Notes under the pieces: model-generated
The model's input: only the letters and a program-made list of their open reading frames with translations
Told to the model about the DNA's origin: nothing
The model's database searches: none
Assembly: GCF_000582685.1 (NCBI RefSeq)
Contig: NZ_KK073768.1
Span: 22,362 to 53,324, forward strand
From: [Scytonema hofmanni] UTEX 2349
GTDB taxonomy: Bacteria > Cyanobacteriota > Cyanobacteriia > Cyanobacteriales > Nostocaceae
Reading direction: 5' to 3'
DNA length: 30,963 bases
In this document: positions 23,512-30,963 of the stretch, in pieces
Layout: each line of letters opens with the position of its first letter
Position numbering within the stretch: the stretch's first letter is position 1
Made by a program: the position numbers and the translations under genes

Positions 23512-23785
23512 GGGTCTAAGTTCCAGTTTTTGTGCTTGAGAACTTGTAACTGGTAGTTTTCCAATGATACTTTTTATTTCTCGTCTGTGTCCCGTGTTTT
23601 CTCCTGTGACATTTAAGGGTAAAAAAACCCCTACGGCATGGCATTACATGCTCCTGCATTTGGCTACGTACTACTTCTTCTATCTTGCCTAAGCTTGTCA
23701 GTTCCTCAATCGCAGCGTTTTTGTAGAGTATCTTAGCGATCGCACGAGCGTGTTGAAGTAAAAGTTGGTTTTCTTCTTCAGTCAT
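23512..23785 (-). pseudogene. ISKra4-family transposase, N-terminal fragment with a frameshift
   Basis: From the ATG at 23785 the frame reads MTEEENQLLLQHARAIAKIL, then NAAIEELTSLGKIEEVVRSQ and MQEHVMP, the usual opening of ISKra4-like transposases. After a frameshift near 23635 the homologous reading continues as VGVFLPLNVTGENTGHRREI and KSIIGKLPVTSSQAQKLELR to about 23512, where it meets the other transposase remnant tail to tail. The catalytic region is absent. Confidence 0.6.
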
Positions 23786-23787
23786 GC

Positions 23788-24048
23788 GGTAATGGTTGGG
23801 CTTTTAAGGAGGGTGAACCATTTATAAACCTGTTTAATGCACCTTTACTTTCCCAAGAAGATATATTTGCCGCTTTTGAAACTTCGATGAAAAAAGTTGC
23901 GATCGCCCTTTTCGGAGTTAACGGAGGGAAACAGGGTTACTACATTGCCAATATATTGGATAAAAAATATTACTATTGTGGTACTCAGTGGGAGGATGTG
24001 AAAACAAAGCTGAAGGAATTGGGGATTGGTAGAGACGACCCAATTTAG
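23788..24048 (+). pseudogene. 3' fragment of an unidentified gene
   Basis: An open frame of about 86 codons ends in TAG at 24046. It has protein-like composition: GNGWAFKEGEPFINLFNAPL, then SQEDIFAAFETSMKKVAIAL and YYCGTQWEDVKTKLKELGIG. Its 5' part is cut off by the ISKra4-like fragment. An internal ATG (MKKVAIAL) would leave a 57-residue protein. Family not recognised. Confidence 0.45.
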
Positions 24049-24175
24049 GATAAAAGTTAGAGAATGAAGGTAGTAGACAAGAAATTAGATATATTCAAAA
24101 TATTCGGTTTCAATAGACAAACGGAGTGAAGATGATTTTGACGAACCATTAGCGGGACTTTGAGGAGTATACACC

Positions 24176-24313
24176 ATGAGATTGTTGCTTGATAGCCACG
24201 CATTTGTGTGGTTTATCGAAGGGAATCTCAATTTGAGCGATACTCCCCAAGGGAGTGGCTACCACCAACGCTTCCGCTCTCAACTAACCAAGACTCTCAA
24301 ACCAAGCTTCTAA
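24176..24313 (+). pseudogene. Truncated VapC-type PIN toxin start
   Basis: The first 22 residues, MRLLLDSHAFVWFIEGNLNL, match the N-terminus of PIN-domain toxins, whose first catalytic Asp lies in LLLDxHAFxW. The rest of the 45-codon frame is unrelated and the other catalytic acids are missing. A ribosome-binding site GAGGAG lies upstream. The frame just before it ends DKRSEDDFDEPLAGL and a stop at about 24160, which looks like an antitoxin tail, so a toxin-antitoxin pair was probably cut here. Confidence 0.6.
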
Positions 24314-25195
24314 ATCCGCAACATAAGAGAAATCTAACAGCGCTTCACCCAAATTTTCTAACTCAGGGGTTGACAAATTCTCAATTCTACCCTTTAAATC
24401 TGGGCTAATTTCGCCAAAACGACGGTTAATTTGCCGCATTAGCAATTTTAACTCTCCCTGCTTTTCTCCTTGTTCGAGTCCTTGTCGCATCCAACTAGTA
24501 ACAATTTGCATAACTTCCTCTTGCTCTCTTGCTTCAATGTTAGCAAGTTGTTCTTGAAACACGACTTCTTCTTGGGAGTTCAATTCGAGATAGGTATCAA
24601 TAAAACCAGAAATTAACTGTACTTGTGCGGGGTTGAGTTGAAGAGTTGTTAACAATTGTAATGATGTCAGTTTAACTTTGGGACGTTCGCTTGTACTCAT
24701 CCGCATTTTTGCCATTAAAGCGCTAGCGACAGGATTTCGCTGATTCACAAAATCTTGCCAATGCAGTTGATTTAGCTGGATAACATCATAATTAAACTCT
24801 AATATTACTTTCTTTGCTAACTGGATACGGTAGGAATTTGGTTCAAGTGTTTTGGGGCTATCGTGGGAATAAATAACAATCGGGTAAATGGGAAGCGCGT
24901 ATTTTTCGTGCAAACGAGCAAAATAGGTAAACATCCGTTGATTAAACCCAGTTTGGGAATAGGACTGGTGTTCAGTGTGAATGATAAATAAAGTATCTTG
25001 GCTTTTAAATGACACTTGCACAAGAACATCAAGAATTTTCCTTTCCCCCTCAGTCACATCGGTAATTACTTCCAAAGGTAAAAACCGTACTGAGTCACGC
25101 TCCCACTCAGCACTAATATCAGGGAAAAATAACTCGATAAACTCCGGGAAAAAGTTAGATAGGAGTTCTTTAAACAGGCGATCGTGGTCTATCAT
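24284..25195 (-). CDS. Rpn-family PD-(D/E)XK nuclease/transposase-like protein with DUF4351 tail
   Basis: A 303-residue member of the Rpn/YhgA-like group, DNA endonucleases of the PD-(D/E)XK fold that promote recombination. The fold is seen as a short N-terminal FKELLSNFFPEFIELFFPD, then LDVLVQV with Asp56, then LFIIHTEHQS with Glu75 and Gln77 as the ExK/ExQ-type site. The C-terminus (about 240-303) is a DUF4351 helical tail, GEKQGELKLLMRQINRRFGE through FSYVADLEAWFESL. Numerous copies per genome are typical of cyanobacteria. The 3' end overlaps the degraded VapC frame on the other strand. Confidence 0.8.
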   Translation of the reverse strand: MIDHDRLFKELLSNFFPEFIELFFPDISAEWERDSVRFLPLEVITDVTEGERKILDVLVQVSFKSQDTLFIIHTEHQSYSQTGFNQRMFTYFARLHEKYALPIYPIVIYSHDSPKTLEPNSYRIQLAKKVILEFNYDVIQLNQLHWQDFVNQRNPVASALMAKMRMSTSERPKVKLTSLQLLTTLQLNPAQVQLISGFIDTYLELNSQEEVVFQEQLANIEAREQEEVMQIVTSWMRQGLEQGEKQGELKLLMRQINRRFGEISPDLKGRIENLSTPELENLGEALLDFSYVADLEAWFESLG

Positions 25196-25258
25196 CTCAG
25201 CATCTTATCGAATTTCCTCAGCCAAAGTATAGACGTAGCAAAAAATTATCAACCTTCC

Positions 25259-26617
25259 CTACCTCCCCAAATCAAACGCAAACGGTGGTAAAGTCACCTC
25301 AACCCCATCCATCAAACTTACACTCACCAAAAACTTCTCATCCCAATTACCCACCACACGGGTAAAGATGTAAGAATCTTCACTTTCCACATTTAATCCC
25401 AGTTCGTCTAAAATACCCGTTTGGTCACTTACCCTAAGTTTAATATTAGAAGGTAAACTACTTAAAGCAGGTGCGCCTAAAATTAATAATAAACTCCACT
25501 CCGGATGCTGAGATTCTGCTACCAAATGCCAAGTTACCGCATACATCCGCAGAGGAATCCCAGCTAATAATATATCCTGATACGCACCCCTTGCTTGTAT
25601 GGGAATTTCCAAACCTCTCTGTCGTAGTTGAGTAACAATTACCTCAAATTCTTCCTCTGGACTACGTATTGGACGCATTGCGGAAGAAAAAGCAAAACTT
25701 GGTAACAACACCCAAGAAAGTCCCTGTGCTAAATCATCCAACTCATCCCACAACCAACGTCCAGCATTGAGAGCAGGTTGCGTAATTAATTTAATTAAAT
25801 CTTGTAGAGAGGCAAAATTACCCGACGATTCTGGCTTTGCGCTACCCATCTCTACATTCTCTGTAGCTGTATTTTGTTTCTGTAAGGTGTAAAGCCAATT
25901 CAGCAACTCCGGATTAGTAAAAACAACAGAAGCTTGTTCCCAAGTTAAAACTTCAGATAATTCCCGTCTCGGTGATTGTAACTGAGGTAATAATTCAACC
26001 AATTGATTTTGTATATTTGCTAAAATCGCAATGCGATTTGTGGGAATTGCAGGTAAAGATATTGCTGATTGTTCCAAACACCGCAAATATAGCAATAAAC
26101 GGTCTACATTATCATCAAAACAGGATATTGGTATTTGATAATTCCAATCCGACTGTAAAGACGTTATCTGTAAACTCTCTTGCAATTCCTGATAGGACAA
26201 AAAAGCATAAATATTCGCCGCTTCTTGTTCTTCCAACACCTCTACTAAAACATAAAAGTGAGGAATAAACTCTGGTAAATCAACAACGACTCTCGGTAAA
26301 CTTACCATTTCATCACTCAGACTACCAGTAGTAATTAAACAAACTTTAAATTCCCCAACTTGTAAATTAGCAACGCTGTTAATAAAATTTACCAAAGCTG
26401 GCTGTAAAATCGTACATTTTTCTCGATTAATAGTTACCGATTCTGCTCTTGATTCTAGCCATTGCTCAAAAGCCAATAAACCTAAAGAATTAAGATAGAC
26501 TTGCCATTGCTTGGATTCATCAAGGATTTGATTGCTAATTTCTGCGGCTTGATCAATATCATCGGGTGAGAGAATAACTGCTGAAGTTGGTAAAGCATCA
26601 AAATCAAGGTAAGACAT
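25259..26617 (-). CDS. DUF1822 family protein
   Basis: A 452-residue protein of the cyanobacterial DUF1822 family. The N-terminus SYLDFDALPTSAVILSPDDI and the WQVYLNSLGLLAFEQWLESR segment are characteristic, as is the C-terminal block GIPLRMYAVTWHLV...WSLLLILGAP followed by the YIFTRVVGNWDEKFLVSVSL strands. It is soluble. The function is unknown; family members usually sit downstream of a sigma-70-like gene and near CHAT-domain genes. That arrangement is partly kept here: the frame upstream, 26482-26934, looks like a shortened sigma-factor-like gene overlapping the start. Confidence 0.8.
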   Translation of the reverse strand: MSYLDFDALPTSAVILSPDDIDQAAEISNQILDESKQWQVYLNSLGLLAFEQWLESRAESVTINREKCTILQPALVNFINSVANLQVGEFKVCLITTGSLSDEMVSLPRVVVDLPEFIPHFYVLVEVLEEQEAANIYAFLSYQELQESLQITSLQSDWNYQIPISCFDDNVDRLLLYLRCLEQSAISLPAIPTNRIAILANIQNQLVELLPQLQSPRRELSEVLTWEQASVVFTNPELLNWLYTLQKQNTATENVEMGSAKPESSGNFASLQDLIKLITQPALNAGRWLWDELDDLAQGLSWVLLPSFAFSSAMRPIRSPEEEFEVIVTQLRQRGLEIPIQARGAYQDILLAGIPLRMYAVTWHLVAESQHPEWSLLLILGAPALSSLPSNIKLRVSDQTGILDELGLNVESEDSYIFTRVVGNWDEKFLVSVSLMDGVEVTLPPFAFDLGR

Positions 26618-26934
26618 GGTTCGAGAGCAGTCAAAAACATCTGTGCTTTATCGCTCCTTTTACGTGATAATTGTCTAATTCTTGATTCTGTAACTTTAGC
26701 TAAAGCTTGCTGCAAGCCAATTTGAAATTGATGGCGATAAAACTGCAAAAATTCTGCTTGTTTGTCGTTTTCTTCTAAAAGGTTATTAGTCTCAGAAGCA
26801 GGAATTTCCTCTATTAAAGAATTATACTTGACTCCATGCACAGCGTCTAGAGAATTCGCTGGCAAAGAACCACCCCGAACGTAAATTCGGTACTCGCGCA
26901 ATTGAGAAGCCAGCTTTTGTAGCTTCTTACTCAA
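26482..26934 (-). pseudogene. Shortened sigma-70-like gene upstream of DUF1822
   Basis: Residues about 1-105 read as protein. LASQLREYRIYVRGGSLPAN and then FLQFYRHQFQIGLQQALAKV followed by RKRSDKAQMFLTALE resemble the sigma-factor-like proteins encoded before DUF1822 genes. In those relatives the text after FLTAL continues into a DNA-binding region. Here it runs out of frame into the DUF1822 start, so about the last 45 codons are non-homologous. Dispersed repeat DNA lies immediately upstream. The likely cause is deletion at the 3' end and possibly also the 5' end. The family assignment is from memory of the pattern. Confidence 0.4.
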
Positions 26935-27332
26935 AATCTCAACCTCAAAAATTTGACCTGTATTACAAGAAAGGCAGAAGTTCGAGGGCAGAAGGCACTT
27001 ATGTTAGGAGTATCAATTAAAACTTACTTTGTGGGTTTAAAGCCCAGTTTAAACAAATAATTATACTCAAGATGGCTTGCACGGACGGTATAAAACGTCC
27101 TTGTTTCAATCCCACTATGAGTAAGGGTGGGTTGCCTTCTGCCTTCTGCCTTCTTGAACAATTTCCAATATCTTGAAGCCTCGCTCATAAGTATTTTTAT
27201 TTATTGGTCATTGTTAATTGTCACATTGAAGATCGCTCCTAAATGCAAGTCTAGCCATTTTTAAAGATTTTATACTGAGTACCTGATTTAACAAATATCC
27301 GGACCCTTCACCTTTTAGTACTTCTGAGGAAA
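26935..27332. other. Repeat-rich gap
   Basis: A 398-bp gap. Its left half is the dispersed hairpin element at 26970-27154. The right 180 bp is AT-rich with no recognised feature, leading into the subtilase remnant. Confidence 0.6.
26970..27154 (+). repeat. Dispersed hairpin element flanked by heptamer repeats, direct copy
   Basis: It is bounded by GGCAGAAG/GGGCAGAAGGC on the left and GCCTTCTGCCTTC on the right. It shares its core with the inverted copy at 19604-19801. The internal hairpin is CCCAC (27111-27115) with GTGGG (27127-27131), where the other copy has a 9-bp CCCACGTTT stem. A GGACG/CGTCC stem is at 27083-27100. Its right end is identical to window bases 1-40. Confidence 0.75.
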
Positions 27333-27593
27333 TTGACCTTATGCAATTTTGCGATCGCCAGTCCCTACCCTAAAGCTTTGGAGAGTGAAATTGCTCATCG
27401 CATTCGGAATCTGATTCGTACTCAAATTGGTAGCGAGTTTCACGGTACTTGGGCTGCGGGTATAATTGCTGCCAACTCGGAAGATAAAGCAGGTATTCTG
27501 GGAGTTGCTCCTTACACCCAAATATTGCCAGTACGGGTTTTTGGCTTACGTGGCGCGATTAATACGGCAAGTTTATCCGAAGCAAAATGCTCA
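27333..27593 (+). pseudogene. Subtilase (S8 peptidase) fragment
   Basis: HGTWAAGIIAANSEDKAGIL followed by GVAPYTQILPVRVFGLRG matches the second conserved block of subtilisin-like proteases, which contains the catalytic His (family form HGTHVAGxIAA). The second His of that block is Trp here. The Asp-containing block before it and the Ser-containing block after it are missing. It has no proper start; the frame opens at a TTG. It is a remnant trapped next to the Tn7/Tn5053-like element. Confidence 0.6.
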
Positions 27594-27662
27594 TGCTTGC
27601 ACCCCCTGTGGGGTCAACAATCTCAACAACCAGCTTGTTGCGATCGCTAACAATTCGTGACT

Positions 27663-28449
27663 TGTCGGTTCGCGCAGAAAGTGAAATTTTGAGAACGAAT
27701 TTATAGGGGTTTCAGGCAACGGAATTCGCGCAGAAAGTGAAATTGGGGGTTTAATGAGAGCCGAGTCGCGCATAAATTGAAATGGATTCGCACATAAAGT
27801 GAAATTCTGCGTCTAATGGAGGAAGTTAGCTGTAAAGCAATTAGCTATAGTTAACACCCAAGAGCTTCAGGGGGCAGGCAGCTTGGTAACTCCCGCACGA
27901 AAAATTACCAATACAGGAACAAAGAAGAACATTGGCAGGTTCTGAGCGTGTAAAGATGCACACAGGGGTGTGGTACGAGTCTCTGGAATTATGGAAATTC
28001 TAGTAGTTGATAATGGCAAAGAGTTTTATAGTGAACATTTTCAAGATGCTTGTCAACAACTGGGAATTACCATTCAATACACGCCGCCAAGAATGCCAGC
28101 GAATCGTTGTTATTTACATCCTTGATCAAGTCAGTCAGTCTTTATACTTATATAAACTTGATAGTCATGCGCGCTTGCTTACGGGGGAGAGCAGCGAGTA
28201 CATCTAAAACTAGTTCTATCTGACTCTCTTGACGCTAGGGGACACTTACCTGACGATCGCGATCGCAGTCGAGGAAAAAACGTGAGTGTTAGGTTTCATG
28301 CGTCCTTTGCGAAAATTTCATTTTATGTGCTTTCCCCAGAAAGCGATGAAAGTGTTATGAAACGGTCATTTTCACTTTATGCGCGATAATGGTCGCCTGA
28401 AACCCCTATAAATTCGTTCTCAAAATTTTGCTTTATGCGCGAACCGACA
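27663..28449. mobile_element. Deletion derivative of a Tn7/Tn5053-like (TniA/TnsB) transposon
   Basis: The ends are long inverted repeats. The left starts TGTCGGTTCGCGCA, and 27663-27717 pairs with about 28397-28449 through GAACGAATTTATAGGGGTTT. Inside the left end, the motif CGCGCA-AAAGTGAAAT recurs four times (about 27669-27809), and three inverted copies occur in the right end (about 28316-28449). Several short transposase-binding repeats within each end, and a TGT terminus, are the hallmark of TnsB/TniA elements such as Tn5053, Tn7 and CRISPR-associated transposons. The interior has only a scrap of the integrase. No 5-bp duplication was found. A further terminus-like CGCGAACCGACA ends at 28493. 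Confidence 0.7.
27991..28125 (+). pseudogene. TniA/TnsB-type integrase core fragment
   Basis: Forty-four codons, MEILVVDNGKEFYSEHFQDA then CQQLGITIQYTPPRMP. This is the strand carrying the second catalytic Asp (DNGKEF) of retroviral-integrase-fold transposases, with the C-x-x-L-G-I-x-I-x-Y-x-P-P-R-x-P pattern that follows it. The rest of the gene is missing on both sides. It lies inside the 787-bp element whose ends it would have bound. Confidence 0.7.
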
Positions 28450-28512
28450 CTATAACTACGTTGAAAATTTCTCAATTAGTCCGCGAACCGACAACATTAA
28501 TATATTTACTTA
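28126..28512. other. Right part of the Tn-like element and 5' region of the next gene
   Basis: About 390 bp without a gene. 28126-28300 has no recognised feature. From about 28316 it holds the inverted CACTTTATGCGCGAA motifs and the element end. A second terminus-like sequence at 28481-28493 follows, just before the ribosome-binding site of the gene at 28531. Confidence 0.5.
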
Positions 28513-28530
28513 AGGAGATTTAATTGGACT

Positions 28531-29220
28531 ATGGGATTAACAATTAACTACAAATTTAGTTTAAATAATGCAACTATTACACAGGTTAGGGAAAAAATTG
28601 TTGCTTTACGTAATTTAGCATTGCAGCTTCCTTTTAAGAGCGTTGATAAGTTAGTCGAAATTGCAGGGGATGCTTGTTATTTTGATAAAGATAATTTTGA
28701 TGACCCCCATGCTTTTATTAAAATTCGGGCATTAAAACCAGTAGAAATTGCCATGAATGGTTTTTCTTGGAAAAATGCTACTTATATTATTGGTTTTGAT
28801 TCGCTTCCTTCTGAAGGTTCTGAAACTCCTATTTTTGGTTTGGCTACGCACTCGGAAATAAAAGATATTAATGATTGGTCGTGGACGGGTTTTTGTAAAA
28901 CTCAATATGCAAGTAATCCCGAATATGGAGGTTTGGAGAATTTTCTCAAGTGTCATTTGATGATAGTGAAAATACTTGATGCTGCTCGTGAGTTAGGAAT
29001 TACTTGCTTTGTTGACGATGAAACTGGTTATTGGGAAAACCGAAATATAGAAGAACTTGCGATAACTATTCGTCAGCATAATGTTTTAATAGCAGCTTTG
29101 ACGGGTGAACTCAAAGATGATTTAGCTCTTGAGGGCATTGTTTCTACTCAGTCTCCTATTTTTGATTATCCCAATTTTGAGTATTTGGAAGCTGAGGGAA
29201 GGCGGACAACAGATTTCTAG
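28531..29220 (+). CDS. Conserved hypothetical protein (MGLTI type)
   Basis: A 229-residue soluble protein starting MGLTINYKFSLNNATITQVR. It is preceded by a good ribosome-binding site AAGGAGA at 28513-28519. I recall similarly opening bacterial proteins of unknown function, often found in mobile regions, but I cannot name a family. It has a mixed alpha/beta pattern with no membrane segment and no obvious catalytic motif. It has the conserved-looking blocks GFDSLPSEGSETPIFGLATH and YGGLENFLKCHLMIVKILDA, then a possible acidic site VDDETGYWENR. It begins 37 bp after the last Tn-like terminus and may have been carried or captured. Confidence 0.6.
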   Translation: MGLTINYKFSLNNATITQVREKIVALRNLALQLPFKSVDKLVEIAGDACYFDKDNFDDPHAFIKIRALKPVEIAMNGFSWKNATYIIGFDSLPSEGSETPIFGLATHSEIKDINDWSWTGFCKTQYASNPEYGGLENFLKCHLMIVKILDAARELGITCFVDDETGYWENRNIEELAITIRQHNVLIAALTGELKDDLALEGIVSTQSPIFDYPNFEYLEAEGRRTTDF

Positions 29221-29291
29221 TTGTCACGAAATCAAACAGTTTCAGATATGTTCTATCATGCTACAAAATCCGATTTTAGCCGATGCAAAAG

Positions 29292-29517
29292 CTAAAAACA
29301 TGATTGCTGCAACCCTACTTGCATTAATCTTTGCTGCAATTGCGTATACCGTTCTTTCTGATTAACAGAACGCACAGCCATACCAATGGCTTTTTGGGAA
29401 CCAACAACAATCGCTAACTTCTTCGCCCGTGTCAAACCAGTGTAAAGTAAATTACGCGATAGCATCATATAGTGTTGGGTATGGCACGCGGTTATTATAT
29501 CGTTAGATGCCTGTTAA
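29292..29517 (-). pseudogene. RecD2-like DNA helicase, C-terminal fragment
   Basis: The minus-strand frame reads DIITACHTQHYMMLSRNLLY followed by TGLTRAKKLAIVVGSQKAIG and RYTQLQQRLM, ending TAG at 29292. LLYTGLTRAKK is motif VI of SF1B helicases of the RecD2/TraA group, and the VVGSQKAIGMAVR strand follows as in RecD2. The stop upstream at about 29518 leaves no start, so it is a remnant of the last 75 residues. The plus-strand 35-codon ORF across it (29258-29365) is a shadow. Confidence 0.65.
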
Positions 29518-29864
29518 ACAATCTGCTGTCACACTCTTAGTATTTTTGTATTATAAAACAAGCAATAGCTCTTAAAGCGGGCGGGTACGCCATCGCACTT
29601 CCTCGCTTGAATATCGAAACTACATTACTGACCGAGGAGTAATTTAGCCGACCCAAAGTGCCTATTCCTCTTACCGTTATTGCTGCCAATAACCCAATCA
29701 AGCCAAAAAGTGACCAACAATTCAGATTTCCATTGGTCATGAACCCACAATTATTGGCAGGGGTTGCTACTGTATTCCCTCATGATTCCAGCTAATTCTC
29801 ACCAGTGAGAGGGCTGGCATCGGCGCATTTTGTGACCAACGGAACGAAAGTTTGATAATCGTAG
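29518..29864. other. Gap, nothing recognised
   Basis: About 345 bp. A 67-codon minus-strand ORF at 29537-29740 has no ribosome-binding site and no family resemblance. I see no RNA gene, repeat or terminator. Confidence 0.5.
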
Positions 29865-30137
29865 ATGAACATAGGAATAACCGAGTCTTACAATGGCGGA
29901 TTTTTAGACGTTGTACCAGAGGGTGAAGACAGCGACTATTGGCAAATTGCAGCTATACACATCAATGGGCAAGCCTACTGCCCTACTCCGATGCTTTATC
30001 GTTCAGAAAAGGTGGCATTAAAACTCGCTGCACAAATTTATGATTGGCTAGCTGACCACGAAGGAGAAATTAGTAATGGGGCTTACAACTGCGAAAAATT
30101 GAAACTCATTCTATGGCAACAACCGAAAGTATCTTAG
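29865..30137 (+). CDS. Small protein of unknown function
   Basis: A 90-residue acidic soluble protein: MNIGITESYNGGFLDVVPEG, then DYWQIAAIHINGQAYCPTPM and ALKLAAQIYDWLADHEGEIS. The composition and length suggest a real gene, but I do not recognise it. The ribosome-binding site is weak. No operon partner is visible. Confidence 0.5.
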   Translation: MNIGITESYNGGFLDVVPEGEDSDYWQIAAIHINGQAYCPTPMLYRSEKVALKLAAQIYDWLADHEGEISNGAYNCEKLKLILWQQPKVS

Positions 30138-30320
30138 CTGACTTTTCCTCGTTTGAATAATGGAGACAGGCGATCGCTATAAATGCGTGTTTATCCTCTT
30201 TGAATTTTTTATGGGCGATCGCATCCTGAGGTTGAGGAATCAGCAACTATTTCCAGATTTTTGTATTACCTCGTGTCCCACAAGTTGAAGTGCGGAAGGT
30301 AAGTTGTAAATTTGCGCTAC

Positions 30321-30963
30321 TTATTTTTCTTTAATGACTGGCAGACCTAACCAGTCACTAAGTTCATTGGCTAGCCAGTCTAACTCAATCTCGGAGAGTA
30401 AGCCACCTCCACCAATTCCGAACTTTTTAGTTCCAGCCCAAATATTGACTTGTGGTTTAACTTCTATCCGATTTCCTTCAGAGTCTTTCTTGTAAGTGGT
30501 CTGGGTTCTTTCTAACTTCAAGATTTGATGCCGTGAAGCAGGGCGAGGACGATGATACTTAAAACCAAAAAGCTGATACCTTAAGGAAATCTTCTCTTGG
30601 TCTAGGTGGAACCAAACCTTTCCAAAAAAAGCAAACAGAATCTGTAGTATTAACCAAATACCCACTCCTACGTGTAATAAAGCGAAGAAAGCAGCAAACC
30701 ATCCTCCAGAACTCCAAGTGTTTAGTGCTATAGCATACCAGTTCACTAAAAATCCATTCCAGATAACGGCAAATCCAATCACAGGCAATAATTCAAGACT
30801 AAACCCTCTCGGTGGAATGTAAATTTCTAAAAGATTGTGGTTTTTAGTTAAAATGACCTTAGAATCTTGAGGTCTTACTGGGACTAGAAGTTGTTTCTTT
30901 CGTAGAGTTTCATGCTCTAGAGCTTGCAAAGCATGATTAGCAGATTCCAATCGCTGTTCAAGG
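30321..30963 (-). CDS. Membrane protein, partial (5' end beyond window)
   Basis: At least 213 residues are visible. The frame stays open through the window edge (LEQRLESANHALQALEHETL), so the true start lies outside; a TTG at 30950 is not convincing. A helical N-terminal part is followed by EIYIPPRGFSLELLPVIGFA. Two hydrophobic segments follow (about GFAVIWNGFLVNWYAIAL and a second ending ILFAFFGKVWF). The soluble C-terminal domain contains QEKISLRYQLFGFKYHRPRP, a KKFGIGGGG loop and an ELDWLANELSDWLGLPV end. This module is familiar from cyanobacterial hypothetical proteins and some kinase C-termini, but the function is not known. Confidence 0.7.
   Translation of the reverse strand, partial: LEQRLESANHALQALEHETLRKKQLLVPVRPQDSKVILTKNHNLLEIYIPPRGFSLELLPVIGFAVIWNGFLVNWYAIALNTWSSGGWFAAFFALLHVGVGIWLILQILFAFFGKVWFHLDQEKISLRYQLFGFKYHRPRPASRHQILKLERTQTTYKKDSEGNRIEVKPQVNIWAGTKKFGIGGGGLLSEIELDWLANELSDWLGLPVIKEK

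Larger units (their letters stand above)
22896..23515 (+). pseudogene. Interrupted transposase gene (IS701/IS4-like DDE type), N-terminal part
   Basis: Removing the 22940-23175 insert restores one frame from the ATG at 22896: MIFTKLNYCQYLLSSQINYT, continuing TLTNLADHLEQISN. One extra base near 23236 then shifts to LINRYLNNEKLTPRLLWDNV and NGYLVFDDTVIDKRYAIEIE. A 44-bp palindromic insert at about 23409-23452 shifts it again, and the original reading resumes as GNEHGVIQGIGVVNCIYVN until 23514. The order and motifs (VFDDTV carrying the first catalytic Asp, then the GIGVVNCIYVN strand) match cyanobacterial IS701/IS4-like transposases. The C-terminal half is missing, cut where an ISKra4-like fragment begins in the opposite direction. 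Confidence 0.7.

Noticed and set aside
27098..27131. CRISPR-repeat-like GTTTCAATCCCA
   Set aside because: It occurs once per hairpin element, with no regular spacers; it belongs to the dispersed repeat.
29258..29365. 35-codon plus-strand membrane peptide MLQNPIL
   Set aside because: It is the complement of the RecD2-like C-terminal fragment, which explains the sequence better.
29537..29740. 67-codon minus-strand ORF
   Set aside because: No ribosome-binding site, no family resemblance, and it is surrounded by gene debris.

Overview
The window looks like chromosomal DNA of a filamentous, Nostocales-type cyanobacterium. The HIP1 octamer GCGATCGC is frequent in genes and gaps. There are heptameric short tandem repeats (TGCCTTC, GTTGATA/ACTAACC types). 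Several gene families are cyanobacterial: DUF2811, a CPP1-like J-domain protein, DUF1822, and the ABC/HlyD/parvulin secretion sets of this group. No rRNA, tRNA or CRISPR array was found by eye.

Layout. 1-7.1 kb is ordinary core DNA: an MFS transporter, a gap with a cluster of DnaA-box-like sequences, a DUF2811 protein, an OmpR-type response regulator, a CPP1-like membrane protein, a HAD phosphatase and 4-hydroxyphenylpyruvate dioxygenase. At 4.1-4.5 kb lies what looks like a mobile structured RNA element without its protein gene (IscB/HEARO or TnpB omega-RNA type). It ends directly against the ATGA start of the CPP1-like gene. 7.4-10.9 kb holds a NYN-domain protein with OST-HTH-like modules, a membrane protein with a double zinc ribbon, and a small membrane protein.

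11-19.3 kb, all on the minus strand, is a type I secretion locus with its apparent cargo. In transcription order it encodes a nucleoside-hydrolase/RTX fusion, a parvulin-type prolyl isomerase, a 1006-residue ABC exporter (cyclic-nucleotide-binding-like domain, inactive C39-like domain, membrane domain, ATPase), an HlyD adaptor and an APH-fold kinase. All three catalytic positions of the C39-like domain are substituted, which fits an uncleaved RTX substrate. Three of the four intergenic gaps carry short repeats, and the exporter carries one in frame.

20-22.5 kb has a protein with class-I glutamine-amidotransferase signatures and a lipoprotein. From 22.9 kb the window becomes a graveyard of mobile and truncated genes: a transposase gene split by a 235-bp inverted-repeat element with an 8-bp target duplication and then by a 44-bp palindromic insert; an ISKra4-like transposase fragment; a VapC start; an Rpn-family nuclease gene; a DUF1822 gene with a shortened sigma-factor-like gene before it; a subtilase fragment; a 787-bp element with Tn7/Tn5053-like ends and a scrap of TniA/TnsB integrase; and the C-terminus of a RecD2-like helicase. 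The window closes inside a membrane-protein gene that runs off the right edge.
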